A DNA stretch of 64,000 nucleotides, from assembly GCA_034509735.1 (NCBI GenBank), contig JACGWO010000003.1, forward strand, positions 7,874,001 through 7,938,000, given 5' to 3'. A program made the translations under genes and the position numbers. Source of the stretch: Sesamum alatum. Lineage: Eukaryota > Streptophyta > Magnoliopsida > Lamiales > Pedaliaceae. Shown here piece by piece: positions 12,488 to 24,749 of this stretch. Under the pieces are notes generated by a model, which saw only the letters and a list, made by a program, of their open reading frames with translations, had not been told where the DNA came from and made no database searches. The stretch's first letter is position 1, and the number at the start of each line of letters is the position of its first letter.

Positions 12488-13270
12488 TGACAAAAGTTTT
12501 GCTCATAATTGACTAAATAATTCAATATAAATCAACAAAATCTAAATTTCTTCCACAGAACTATAAAAATATGAATATCAGTAAAATAATAAAAACATGT
12601 ATACCTATACACGTTGAATTAAAAAATTAGAACAACTTACTGAATAAAAATGAAATTTGCAAAAATAGTTTCGGTTATGATAATTTTGATATGGTATTTA
12701 AAATATTAAGAATAAACTTTACACAATAATTACATAAGCTAAATATGATCAAGGAACAAGAAATTAAATAAAAAAATGTACATAAGGTGTTGCAAGTGTT
12801 TGAGCAAAGCTTTTATAGAAAGAAGTATCTTGCTACTTTTGGATCTAAATTTATTTAGAGTAATTTCATTTTGTTTTTAAATTTATCGCAAATGAAATAT
12901 TCTACATTGCAATAAAAGAACATTAGTATTTGGCTAATTATTCGGTGAGTAAATAATTAAAAAGAGGCGCAAATAATATTTTCATAAAAACTAATAACAT
13001 AAAACAAACCATTAATATAATTTAAATTATCTTAGAGTTTTTTTTAATACATGCTCCATCATTTTAATGCTTTATATTAATTGTCAATGTCTTGCAGTCG
13101 CCAAACAAGGAGGAAATCAAACCGAGAACCTCTTTTGTGATGTCAAAAGTCAATACAATTGTCAGTGTGTTGCAGACGCCAAAGCGCCTCGTCCTGACCT
13201 GGGCTTCCGTAGGGTATTCCCCACCCAATGACAGGCATACTCTGAAAAATAGTGAGATCAACACTCTTTT

Positions 13271-15404
13271 TGTCACCCCCGAATCCAAGGCATGACACGG
13301 CAGCATCACTAAATTGAAATAATCTTTGTGATACTAAGCCAACAGTAAACAATCTCGAAATATCCATGATCTTTGATGGGAATTACCAAAAACATTACAG
13401 AGTCAATACATCCTTAATCCAAATAACTCGAAACTAATGATGAAATCCTTATACATAAAAATCAGTTAGCACAAAATAAGTATATATAAAAAATAAGGGT
13501 CCTCGAGAATTAAGCATGTAAAGTAATCACCACCCTAATATTGTTCCTCATCCGTCCCTTCCTCTAACTCATCTGCAAGACATATGATTCGTACAGGGAA
13601 TGATGTCTAATCGCCCAGTAAATGGATTCTCCTTTCTATCGGCTTGAGCATACATAATTATATAATATCGTAAAGCAAGTAAAATTTGGTTATTAAGGAT
13701 TTTCAAGGAAACGAGAATAGTTCAAAATATTTAAATCTCATGCATAATTTACATTCACATTGGAACCAATAAAACATAAACTTGAAATTCACTTAGAGTG
13801 GTTCCAATATGGCAAGCTACCAAAGTTCGACAATACAGGATTTCTTATATGCTCAGAAATATTAAAGCCCATTGGTTTAACTGATCAGTTTCTTAACTTT
13901 AGATCCCGTTAAGGTGGGCGAAATGTCGTTTTAGCCTCCGGCCAGGCCCCACTTAACACCAGTAGGCGGGTCAGAACATATTACCATAGCCATAGCCATG
14001 CCCTACTTTACACCAGTAGGAGGGTCAGAAATGTTGTCACTACGATAGTAGTGCCCCACTTAACATCAGTAGGCGGGTCAGTAATATGTCGAGACTAGCC
14101 CATAAGCCCAATTTGGTCTTAATAAATTCCGACCAACAATTTAGATCATACTTTTACTCAATTATAACAAAGAGTTCCAAGATTTCAATTGAGAACATAT
14201 ATTACATGAAGGTAAAAACGTATTTACGCACAACACAACATTACATAAATATATATAAATAAGCATGCTTGAAAATCGGAATATATATGCGTTTATATAT
14301 TAAAAAGGTATTTGAAATCAAATTCTTTATACGAGTAATAATTATTAGAAGAACACGATAGAAGGAAAAATCCACTTACCTATATAGTTGGCTCGACAAA
14401 GTTGAAATCTAATCCAAAGGGCTCGTGTCCTATAAATAAAATCATATATTATTTTTATTATTATTATTATTGATCTACGTAACAGATGCACTACAATATT
14501 TCCCTCGATATTTAGCAACTATACTAATTAATGGATGGGGGATTATCCTATCAGTAATTATAAACAATGTTAAATCGGCCATGTGCACTACTATAGTTTG
14601 AAAGTAGACAAATACAACAAGGTAAAAAAAATAAAACAAAGCAAGAATCATGCACTCTAGCCTTTGTAGTAATTGATTGCACGAACAAATAATATTTGTT
14701 TAACGCCTAGGATCTATCCTACATATAATGTCATAAAAAAAAGCACTCACCTCTGTTCACCGCCGGCCGAGCACTCCTCTTTCAATTTTGTTTATTCCTT
14801 CTCACTCTCTCATTTCTTGCGGCGTCTCAATATTTCTCACCCTCTCCACTCTCCAGCATAGGCTCACTCTCTATATATATATGTAGTGAGTGTACCCTAA
14901 TTACCATATATATAGACATTAATACTTAGCAACTTCTATTTTACTCGATTCTTCCTATAAAACTAAAAGAGGTTTATAATACATACTAATACACTAATTA
15001 TAAATTATAATTACATAATTATAATACTAAGAAATATTCTATTTATCTGAGAAAAAAAAAGTGTTACGTCGTGACATGCTTAAATAAAATGATCTAAGTA
15101 CTACCTCTCTTACCAACGCTAACGAGATTATGTCATAACATGATTAATGAAATGACGACTATATTTATATTTAACCCTCCTCGTGAGTCACGGTGGTCAA
15201 TCCTTCCTTCGAATTCTCTTCTTTGGAACCATCTGAATTTCCTAAAATTGAGGACTATGTCAATTCGATTACAACATATAGGTAAAATAAAATGACAATT
15301 ATTCTCGATATAATACGACATGTGTAGAAACTAATCTATCGCCCTAAATAATTACTACTAGTAACTTATGCTCTACTTATGAAAGAACGGGGTCGGGTAT
15401 CACA
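13271..15404 (-). repeat. 3' LTR of Ty3 chromovirus
   Basis: The 2134-bp LTR matches 20358-22532 end to end, with about a dozen mismatches by eye in the first 180 bp. On the minus strand it starts TGTGATACCC and ends GGGGTGACA. It contains a short ATT microsatellite (about 14452-14471) that is much longer in the other LTR, and several copies of a motif of the type ccccacttaacaccagtagg (13948-14080). I see no gene in it. Confidence 0.92.
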
Positions 15405-15417
15405 TTATCCCCCCCTT
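15405..15417 (-). other. Polypurine tract of Ty3 chromovirus
   Basis: The minus strand reads AAGGGGGGGATAA immediately before the 3' LTR start at 15404. It is the expected second-strand primer. Confidence 0.88.
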
Positions 15418-15433
15418 ATGATGAGTTTCCTCC

Positions 15434-16870
15434 TTGAAACTCGACGTACCTTGACTTTGAAAGAACTCTGGGTATCGCGTAGGTATAACTTCTTCTAACT
15501 CCCAAGTTGCCTCTCATTCAGTGTGATTAGACCATTGTATCTTGACGTAGGGGATAGTTCTTCTTCGTAATACTTGTTCTTTACGATCTACTATTCTCAA
15601 TGGGAACTCTTCGTAATTGAGGTTTTCTTTGAGAGGTAGGGGTTCAGGTTCCTGAATATGGCTCGGGTCAGGTAGGTACTTTCTCAGTTGAGAAACGTGG
15701 AAAACGTTGTGCACTTGAGACAATGTTGGTGGTAGTGCTAACCGGTATGCTACCCTTCCTACTTTGTCGAGTACTTCGAAGGGTCCTATATATCGAGGAC
15801 TCAATTTCCCTTTTTCTCCGAATCGCATGACCCCACGAGTGGGGGAGACCTTGAGATAGACCTTGTCCCCTGGGTGAAATTCTAAAGACCTTCTTTTCAT
15901 ATCCGCCCAACTATTTTGCCGATCTTGAGCTCTCTTAAGCTTCTGGCAGATTATTGCCACCTTCTCAATTGTTAGTTGGACTAACTCTGGTCCAGTAATT
16001 CTTTTCTCTCCAACTTCATCCGAACATAAAGGCGATCTACACTTCCTCCCGTATAACGCTTCGTAAGGAGCCATACCGATGCTACTGTGATAGTTGTTGT
16101 TATACGAGAACTCTATTAGAGTCACGTAGTCCCCCCAATTACCCTTGAAGTCTAATACACATGCTCTAATCATGTCCTCGAGAGTTTGGATTGTTCTCTC
16201 AGTTTGTCCATTGGTCTGAGGGTGATATGCGGTGCTAAGTTTTACGTTTGTCCCCATAGCTTGTTGGAAGCTATTCCAAAATCGAGATGTGAATCGTGGG
16301 TCCCTGTCGGATACAATGCTCATTGGAATACCATGTAATCTCACTATATCCTCGATGTAGATAGTTGCTAGTTTATCTAGGGTGTAAGTAGTGCGTACAG
16401 GGATGAAGTGGGCTGACTTGGTCAAGCTGTCCACGATTACCCATATCGAGTCATGTCCTTGTCGTGTACGTGGAAGACCTGTTACAAAATCCATGGTGAT
16501 ATGTTCCCATTTCCACTCGAGAATCTCTAGAGGTTGTAGCCACCCACCAGGTCTTTGGTGTTCTGCTTTAACCTTTTGACAATTCAGACATCGTGCCACG
16601 AAGTCTGCTACATCTCTTTTCATGCCACTCCACCATTCCTTTTTAGGTCACGATACATCTTTGTACTCCCAGGATGAATGGAAAGTTTTTGAATTGTGTG
16701 CCCCGCTAATATATCCCTCCTTAAGTCCCTACGGTTTGGAACACAAAGTCTTCCTTTAAAGTATAGAGTCCCATCATTCCCAACGTGGAACTCAGGAGCT
16801 AGTCCCGTCTTGACTTTCTCCTTTAGGATTCTCAATTCCTCATCTGAATCTTGGGTAGTTTTAATCCTCT
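15434..16870 (-). pseudogene. Integrase with chromodomain (Ty3 chromovirus)
   Basis: The enzyme inserts element cDNA into chromosomes. The HHCC zinc-finger region lies at about 16530-16720 (H-T-I-Q-K-L-S-I-H and CLNC) and is split by a frameshift near 16620. The catalytic triad is present: D in TMDFVTGLP, D in IVSDRDPRF and E in QTNGQTERTIQ. A GPY/F motif (IGPFEVLDKVGR) follows. The chromodomain at the C-terminus (YVKIQWSNHTE) is cut by a TGA at 15511-15513, after which recognisable chromodomain residues (EATWELEEVIP) continue in frame. The stop is explained by CGA-to-TGA. Chromodomains steer insertion to marked heterochromatin. Confidence 0.88.
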
Positions 16871-16883
16871 CGTTAATGGGAGC

Positions 16884-17597
16884 TTAGGTTGTCAGGGCTG
16901 CTAGGATCACCTCTGTCGACTCTACCACCTCTAGTTCCAATGCTTCGAATTGTCTAGCTAGCATTGCGGCTAGGGTCCCACTAGTTTTTCTACTTAAAGC
17001 ATCTGCCACCCGATTTGCTTTTCCAGGATGATAGTTGATAGTTAAATCGCAATCTTTAATTAACTCTAACCACCTCCTCTGCTGCATGTTCAGCTCCTTT
17101 TGGGTGAATAAGTATTTTAAACTTTTATGGTCAGTATATACCTCACACCTTTCCCCATAGAGGTAGTGCCTCCAAATTTTTAGGGCGAAGACCACTACTG
17201 CCAGTTCTAGGTCATGTGTGGGGTAATTTAACTCATATGTCTTAAGTTGCCTCGAAGCATAAGCTATCACCTTATTGTTTTGCATCAAAACACAGCCCAA
17301 TCCATTCTTTGATGCATCACTGTAGACAACGAACGCGCTGTTTTCTGATGGTAAAGCGAGCACAGGTGCTGACACTAACCTTTGTTTCAATTCGGCAAAA
17401 CTCCCTTCGCAATCTGAGTCCCAATCAAATTTTACTCTCTTTTGGGTTAACCGAGTCAGAGGCATTGCTATCTTACAGAACCCTTCTACAAACTTTCTGT
17501 AATAACCGGCTAGCCCCAAAAAGCTGCGAACCTCACCTACGTTCGTAGGCCTAGGCCAATCAACTATAGCCTCAACCTTTCTAGGGTCCACAGTCAC
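16884..17597 (-). pseudogene. RNase H domain (Ty3 chromovirus)
   Basis: A 237-residue open stretch covers the end of RT (thumb and connection, around [15 protein letters not shown]) and the RNase H domain. The acidic residues expected for catalysis are visible in [32 protein letters not shown] and RVADALSRK. RNase H removes the RNA strand from the RNA/DNA hybrid during reverse transcription. The stretch ends at an in-frame TAA after LAALTT at 16884-16886, explained by CAA-to-TAA; integrase-linker coding continues beyond it. On the RT side a frameshift near 17600-17640 separates it from the RT palm. Confidence 0.88.
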
Positions 17598-17611
17598 TCC
17601 TTCTCCCGAAA

Positions 17612-18330
17612 TTATGCCCCAAAAATGTCACACTCTTGAGCCAAAAACTCGCACTTGCTAAACTTAGCATAGAGCTGCTTTGTCCTGAGGGTTTGCAAGA
17701 CGACCCGAAGATGTGCCTCGTGCTCTTGTTCACTTGGTGAGTAAACCAGGATATCATCAATAAATACCACAACAAACTTATCCAAGTGTTGCTTAAAAAC
17801 CCTATTCATTAAGTCCATAAAGGCAGCTGGAGCATTCGTCAGTCTGAAGGGCATCACCAAAAACTCATAATGCTCGTACCTTTTTCTAAAAGCAGTCTTT
17901 GGTATATCCTCGGTCTTTACCTTTAACTGATGGTATCCAGATCTTAGGTCTATTTTGGAAAATACTTTGGTTCCCTTCAACTGGTTAAATAGGTCGTCAA
18001 TTCGAGGTAGGGGATACTTATTCTTTATTGTGACTTTGTTCAATTCTCAATAATCAATGCACAACCTCAAGCTTCCATCCTTCTTCTTTACAAATAACAC
18101 TGGAGCACCCCAAGGGGATACACTTGGTCTGATTTGCTTCTTATCGAGGAGTTCTTGTAGCTGTGCTTTAAGTTCCCTTAATTCTGCGTAGGCCATCCTA
18201 TAGGGTGCCTTAGAGATAGATGGTACTCCTGGTATCAAATTGATCTCAAACTCTATCTCTCTATCTGGAGGTGGTCCTGGTAAGTCGTCTGGAAAAACAT
18301 CAGGAAATTCTTTCACGACTGGGATGTTCT
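17612..18330 (-). pseudogene. Reverse transcriptase (Ty3 chromovirus)
   Basis: RT copies the element RNA into DNA. Visible motifs in order are [42 protein letters not shown], then, after a stop, [31 protein letters not shown] and the catalytic [11 protein letters not shown]. The TGA after LCIDY (18044-18046) replaces the usual arginine codon (CGA-to-TGA). A frameshift lies near 17630 after the segment FSKCEFLAQ. The aspartates of the palm are intact, so loss of function comes from the stop and frameshift. Confidence 0.9.
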
Positions 18331-18840
18331 CCAATTTTATCTCTTCCTTATTAGTATCAATCAGAAGGGCCAAATAGGCTTCGCATCCTTTCCTAATGAG
18401 CCTCCGAGCTTGAGTAGCAGAAAGTAAGGAACTTGAATTCTTATAATCGTACCCCCGACTCCCACGAAATGTGAACCCCTCCTTTGCAGGTGGGTGGAAA
18501 TTTATGACTTTATTTCTACGATCCACATGCACAAAGTGTTTAGCTAACCAGTCCATTCCCAAGATTATGTCAAACTCTTTCATATTTATCTGAATTAAAT
18601 CAACACTAAGTTTGGCATTCTCTATCCCTATTATGCAACTCCTATAGACTAGGTTAGTCACATGGATCTTATCCCCTGGGGTAGCCACTCTATATGGCTC
18701 AATCCAGTAGTTCGGGCTCATAATTTAGAAGCTTTGCAAACTTTTTAGCGACAAAAAAATAGGTCGCAACACAATCAAACAAGCTATAAGCAACCAAACC
18801 ATTAACTGTAACAGTACCTATAACCACGTCCTCTGTGTTA
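18331..18840 (-). pseudogene. Aspartic protease (Ty3 chromovirus), altered active site
   Basis: A retropepsin-like domain. The active-site segment at about 18750-18780 reads LFDCVATYFFVAKKF where the family has D-S-G-A-T; both serine and glycine are replaced. The flap-side hallmark [13 protein letters not shown] is intact near 18540-18575. It lies between gag and RT, as expected. The protease would be inactive even without the surrounding stops. Confidence 0.85.
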
Positions 18841-18851
18841 TCCACCTGTTC

Positions 18852-19971
18852 TTATGTCATGGCAAATGCCCTGGCATTCCTTTTTTGACGGTTTCCTCTT
18901 GGGTTGGGTTTTGCATCATTGGTCCTTGGAGTAGGTGCTCTAGTTTTGTTTGAATCAAGCATAGTGTATTTAGATACGCGGTGTCTCATCTTACCACAAT
19001 GAAAGCAGGCCCCTGATGCCCACCTACATTCCTCGGTATGTCTTTTATGACAAACTTTGCACTCAGGAAGTTGGGGTTGTGGTTGGGATGACACAGGCAG
19101 CTTCCGATTGGTTGGGAGCATAGGATGTTTGTTCGGGACTCCTTTCACTTGGCTTGGTCCTGGCCTGGGTCTTTTTAGACTGTTTTCTTCATCCCTTCAC
19201 CTTATATCAGCTTTAGCTCTTATTGTTGCCCCCAGGAGTTGATCAAAGGTCCTAGCTTCAAATATGGTCAGTGTTGACTGTATCCGACTCTTAAGGCCCC
19301 TAGTGAACTTATGGATTTTAAGTTGTGGGTCTGCCATAATTGTAGGAGAGTACTTCCCTAGAGCATGAAACTTCGTTGAATATTCTACCACCGACATGTT
19401 TGGCGCTTGGGTGAGAGTGTCAAGTTCCACCATCTTTTGAAGGCGAATTGCGTTAGGGAAGAAATGATTAAGGTACGCCTCCCGAAACCTTGCCCAAGTA
19501 ATAGGTCCCTCTACTAATAAGGAAGGCGATACTCCTTCCCACCATCTTGCCGCTTCGCCCACTAAGAATGGTACTATTACCCTTGGCCTTATTTCCATGG
19601 GGACTTCCATTAATTGAAAATTGTCCTCCACCTCCTTGAGCCACTTTTGCACTACCTCTGGGTCATGTGCCCTCCTTAATGCCTCATAGTGAACTTTCAT
19701 TCCCATATTTTGCGGGGGGTTGAGGTTCCCCATGAGTTGGTTGTTGGTTCAAACCATGTACAGCGTGAGCTACTGCAGTCACTATGGTTACTAGGTCCAC
19801 TTGCCTTATTCTTGGTTGGTTCTCTTGTGGTGGATGATGTAAAGAGGGTTCTTCATTGTGGTCATCAAAGGGGGTTGCATAGCGGGGGTTCTGTGTGGTT
19901 CGTCTAGGTCTACCAGCCATCACTCTATCAAAAAGAGAAGTAAGGAGTTGGTATTTTGGCGCAAAGGTCAA
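18852..19971 (-). pseudogene. gag with damaged zinc knuckle (Ty3 chromovirus)
   Basis: Gag forms the particle and binds element RNA. Two open stretches in one frame (19971-19197 and 19194-18852) are separated by a TGA after KADIR. The retrotransposon-gag core is around AARWWEGVSPSLLVEGPITW and FREAYLNHFFP. The zinc knuckle near 18965-19010 reads CFHCGKMRHRVSKY: the last cysteine is replaced by tyrosine and the usual glycine before histidine by arginine. A second stop (TAA, CAA-to-TAA) after AFAMT precedes the protease. The start used is the ATG at 19916-19918 or the upstream one at 19971. Confidence 0.88.
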
Positions 19972-20340
19972 AAGGGAATCTTAGATGGAATGATGTTATT
20001 CATATAAGAAAAAAATATTTATACTAGAATGAACAATTAACACATAAACCGTAATAGGGTCATATCTCATAAATATGAACATATAAAAATTACTTAGTAT
20101 CTTCGTCTTAGGCTACACGAAGGTAAACTTAGCATCCTATCAGTGGACGTGCAGGTCCATTATTAGCTGAAAATTTGAAAAGGTAAGAAAGGAAACACTC
20201 AGGTCTAGTATTTGAAACCTATTCAACCTAGGTCCTCTTCATTCTAGTCTCAGTCCTAGCCTTACGAATCTACTCCACCATGTCTCCACCCATGGAGTTC
20301 TCATCATCTTCATTCTCATTCTCCTCAGGGTCTTCCTCGG

Positions 20341-20356
20341 GCTCTGATATAACTAA
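20341..20356 (-). other. Degenerate primer binding site (Ty3 chromovirus)
   Basis: The minus strand reads TAGTTATATCAGAGC next to the LTR edge at 20358. It resembles TGGTATCAGAGC with small changes, consistent with a decayed initiator-Met primer site. Confidence 0.65.
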
Positions 20357-20357
20357 A

Positions 20358-21534
20358 TGTCACGCCCCGAATCCAAGGCATGACACGACAACATCACTAA
20401 ATTGAAATAATCTTTGTGATACTAAGCCAATAGTAAACAATCTCGAAATGCCCATGATCTTTGAAGGGAATTACCAAAAACATTCTAAAGTCAATACATC
20501 CTTAATCGAAATAACTCGAAACTAATGACGAAATCCTTATACATCAAAATCACTTAGCACAAAATAAGTATATAAAAAAAATAAGGGTCCTCGAGAATTA
20601 AGCATGTAAAGTAATCACCATCCCCAATATTGTTCCTCATCCGTCCCTTCCTCTAACTCATCTGCAAGACATATGATACGTACAGGGAATGAACGACTAA
20701 TCGCCCAGTAAATGGATTTTCCTTTCTATCGACTTGAGCATACATAATTATATACGTAAAGCAAGTAAAATTTGGTTATTAAGGATTTTCAAGGAAACGA
20801 GAATAGTTCGAAATATTTAAATCTCATGCAGAATTTACATTCACATTGGAACCAATAAAACATAAACTTGCAATTCACTTAGAGTGGTTCCGATATGGCA
20901 AGCTACCAAAGTTCGACAATATAGGATTTCTTATATGCTCGGAAATATTAAAGCCCATTGGTTTAATTGATCAATTCCTTAACTTTAGATCCCGTTAAGG
21001 TGGGCGAAATGCCGTTTTAGCCTTTGGCCAGGCCCCACTTAACACCAATAGGCGGGTAAGAACATATTGCCATAGCCATAACCATGCCCTACTTAACACC
21101 AGTAAGAGGGCCAGAAATGTTGTCACTACCACAGTAGTGCCCCACTTAACACCTGTAGGCAGGTCAGAAATATGTCGAGACTAGCCCCTAAGCCCAATTT
21201 GGTCTTAATAAATTCCGAGCAACAATTTAAATCATACTTGTACTCAATTATAACAAAGAGTTCCAAGATTTCAACTTAGAACACATATATTACATGAAGG
21301 TAAAAATGTATTTACGCACAACACAACATTACATAAATATATATAAATAAGCATGCTCGAAAATCGGAATATATATGCGTATAAATATTGAAAAGGTATT
21401 TGAAATCAAATTCTTCATACGAGTAATAATTTTTAGAAGAACACGATAGAAGGGAAAACCCACTTACCCATATCGTTGGCTCGGCAAAGTTGAAATCTAA
21501 TCCAAATGGCTCGTGTCCTATAAATAAAATCATA

Positions 21535-21601
<67 letters not shown>

Positions 21602-22532
21602 GATCTACGTAACATATGCACTACAGTATTCCCCTCGATATTTAGCAACTATACTAATTAACGGATGGGGGATTATCTTATCAGTAATTATAAACAATGT
21701 TAAATCGGCCATGTGCACTACTACAGTTTGAAATTGGACAAATACAATAAGGTAAAGAAAAAGAAAACAAAGCAAGAATCATGCACTCTAGCCTTTGCAG
21801 TAATTGATTGCATTAACAAATATTATTTGTTTAAGGCCGAAGATCTATCCTACATATAATGTCATAAAAAAAAGCACTCACCTCTGTTCACCGCCGGCAG
21901 AGCACTCCTCTTTCAATTTTGTTTATTCCTGCTCACTCTCTTATTTCTTGCGGCGTCTCAATATTTCTCACCCTTTCCACTCTCCAGCATAGGCTCTATA
22001 TATATATATGTAGTGCGTGTACCCTAATTACCATATATATAGACTTTAATACTTACCAACTTCTATATTACTCGATTCTTCCTATAAAACTAAAATTGGT
22101 TTATAATACATACTAATACACTAATTATAAATTATAATTATATAATTATAAAACTAAGAAATATTCTATTTATCTGAGAAAAAAAAAAGTGTTACGTCGT
22201 GGCATGCTTAAATAAAATGATCTAAGTACTACCTCTCTTACCAACGCTAACGAGATTATGTCATAACATGATTAATGAAATGACGACTATATTTATATTT
22301 AACCTACCTCGTGAGTCACGGTGGTCAATCCCTCCTTCGAATTCTCTTCTTTGGAACCATCTGAATTTCCTAAAATGGAGGACTATGTCAATTCGATTAT
22401 AACTTATAGGTAAAATAAAATGATAATTATTCTCGATATAATACGACGTGTGTAGAAACTAATCTATCGCCCTAAATAATTACTACTAGTAACTTATGCT
22501 CTACTTACGAAAGAACGGGGTCGGGTATCACA
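20358..22532 (-). repeat. 5' LTR of Ty3 chromovirus
   Basis: The 2175-bp partner of 13271-15404, with termini TGTGATACC...GGGGCGTGACA on the minus strand. It is longer mainly because of an expanded ATT microsatellite at about 21537-21602. Confidence 0.92.
21537..21602. repeat. (ATT)n microsatellite
   Basis: About 20 near-perfect tandem copies of the trinucleotide tta/att inside the 5' LTR; the other LTR has only a handful at the same place. Confidence 0.95.
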
Positions 22533-23055
22533 CGTTTATTAGCATTGAACAATCTAGATATTCACAATTAATCAAACAACACAAAAAGCTCCACTTGAAT
22601 TTGCAAATTTATCATCATAGTTCTCTGTTGAAAATCATGATATACTTTTGTAAAATACAACGAGTTCTTTCATTAAATACGTTAAAAAGCATACCAAGTA
22701 GAACTGATCACTTAACAAGTAAAATATAAACTTAAAAAGAACGCACGTGCAATTCACGTGTTTTGATAATTGAAAAGAGTATTAACTAATAATTTAGCCT
22801 TGTGGTGGCAAAAAATCTGTTTGTGACTTAAAGTAACTATAACAAAACTTGTGCAATATTGCTTCATAGTTTTCACACCAATATATATATAAATTCAAAC
22901 ATTATATAAAAAAGTTTTAAACAAAATTGTTTGTATTTTCATTTATTAAAAGTGATATTTTCTTTATCACATTTTCAACAAAAAAAATTAATGTTACGCT
23001 CCCGACTTTTTATAGGTAGCAATTAATTAATTAAGGTTACATTTTCATTAATGAA

Positions 23056-23436
23056 CTAGCATTTGCCACGTGCGTTGCATGGTGAAAAACATTTTACATA
23101 TAAAAAATTTCCATCATATTTAATACATTTAATTATTATTTTCAGCAAAAAATATATTTTTTATTTTTCTTAACATATATTCAATAAAAAATTGTTTCTC
23201 TTATATACATGAAAAAAATGATTTTAGAACATATTAAAATAATAACTTGAATTTCAAATAAGATATATTTTTCTTTTCTGATATTTTTTTATAATATTTG
23301 AACCATCAAAATTATTCAAAATCGCTTTTGTATCAATTGTTATAATAATTATTATTTTAATAACTTGTCCCCCATAACAATTCATCAGCAAAATATAAAG
23401 TCATTAATGAAAAAGAAAATGATAGATATATATAGA
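23056..23436 (-). mobile_element. Helitron-like segment in array unit
   Basis: A well-preserved copy: the plus strand starts ctagcatttgccacgtgcg with gcatgg closing the hairpin, and ends gatatatataga before tgac. It is 381 bp. Confidence 0.5.
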
Positions 23437-24749
23437 TGACAATAGTTATGCTCATAATTGATTAAATAGTTCAATATAAATAAAGAAAATCTAAATGTCT
23501 TCTACAAACTTATAAAAATATTAATATCAGTAAAATTATAAAAACATGTATACTAAGAAACATGTTGATTAAAAAAAATTAGAACAACTTACTGAATAAA
23601 AATGAAGTTTGCAAAAATAGTTTCGGTTACGATAATTTTGATTATGGTATTTAAAATATTAAGAATAAACTTTAAACAATAATTACATAAGCTAAATATT
23701 ATCAAGGAATAAGAAATTAAATAAAAACAATATACATAAGGGGTTGCAAGTGTTTGAGTAAAGCTTTTATAGAAAGCATTATCTTGCTACTTTTGGATCT
23801 AAATTTATCGAGGGTAATTTCATTTTGTATTTAAATTTATCACAAATGAAATATTCTACATTGCAATAAAAGAACATAAGTATTTGGCTAATTATTCGGT
23901 GAGAAATAATTAAAAAGAGGCGCAAATAAATTTTCATAAAAACTAATAACATAAAACAAACCTTTAATATAATTTCAATTATCTTAGAGTTTTTTTTTTT
24001 TTTTTTAATATATGCTCCATTATTTTAATGCTTTATATTAATTGTCAATGTCTTGCAGCCGCCAAACAGGGAGGAAATCAAACCGAGAACCTCTTTTATG
24101 ATGTCGAAAGTCAATACAATTGTCAGTGTGTTACAGGCGCCAAAGCGTCCCATCCTGACCTGGGCCTACGTAGGGTATTCCCCACCCAATCACTGGCATA
24201 CTCTGAAAGATAGTGAGATCAACACTCTTTTATTAGCATTGAACTTTCTAGATTTTCACAATTAATCAAATAACACAAAAAGCTCCACTTGAATTTGCAA
24301 ATTTAACCTAATAGTTCTCTATTGGAAATCATGATGTACTTTCTAAAATACAACGAGCTCATCCATTAAATACATTAAAAATCATTCCAAGTAGAACTGA
24401 TCACTTGACAAGTAAAATATAGACTTAAAAAGAATGCACGTGCAATTTATGTGCTTTGATAATTGAAAAGAGTATTAACTAATAATTTGGCCATGTCTAG
24501 GCAAAAAATCCGTTTGTGACTTCAAGGTACTATGACAAAACTTGTGCAATATTGCTTCATAATTCTCACACAAATAAATATGCAAATTCAAACAATATAA
24601 AAATAAGTTTTAAATAAAAATTATTTGTATTTTCATTTATTAAAGGTGATATTTTCTTTATCACATTTTCAATAAATAAAATTAATATTATGCTCCCGAC
24701 TTTTTATAGGTAGCAATTAATTTATTAAGGTTACATTTTCATTAATGAA

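Larger units (their letters stand above)
6349..13270. repeat. Tandem array segment 1 (partial unit plus five units)
   Basis: AT-rich tandem repeats. Units start at the core motif aattgtcaatgtcttgca: a partial unit 6349-7842, short unit 7843-8788 (946 bp), long unit 8789-10443 (1655 bp), short unit 10444-11391 (948 bp), long unit 11392-13078 (1687 bp) and a unit from 13079 that is split by the Ty3 element at 13271. Both short units lack the same stretch of about 740 bp, jumping from the motif ataaatatacaga to attttgattatg or its close variant. I see no gene; frames in the core recur in every unit. Confidence 0.9.
13271..22532 (-). mobile_element. Complete Ty3/gypsy chromovirus (Tekay/Del-like), decayed
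   Basis: A structurally complete LTR retrotransposon on the minus strand. It has a 3' LTR (13271-15404), a polypurine tract, integrase with chromodomain, RNase H, RT, protease, gag, a primer site and a 5' LTR (20358-22532). The target duplication is ctttt (13266-13270) and cgttt (22533-22537), one mismatch apart. Removing the element restores an array unit of about 1694 bp, so the insertion was clean. The pol order with integrase last and a C-terminal chromodomain places it among chromoviruses; Tekay/Del is the closest fit by motif. At least five stops and two frameshifts inactivate it. Confidence 0.93.
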
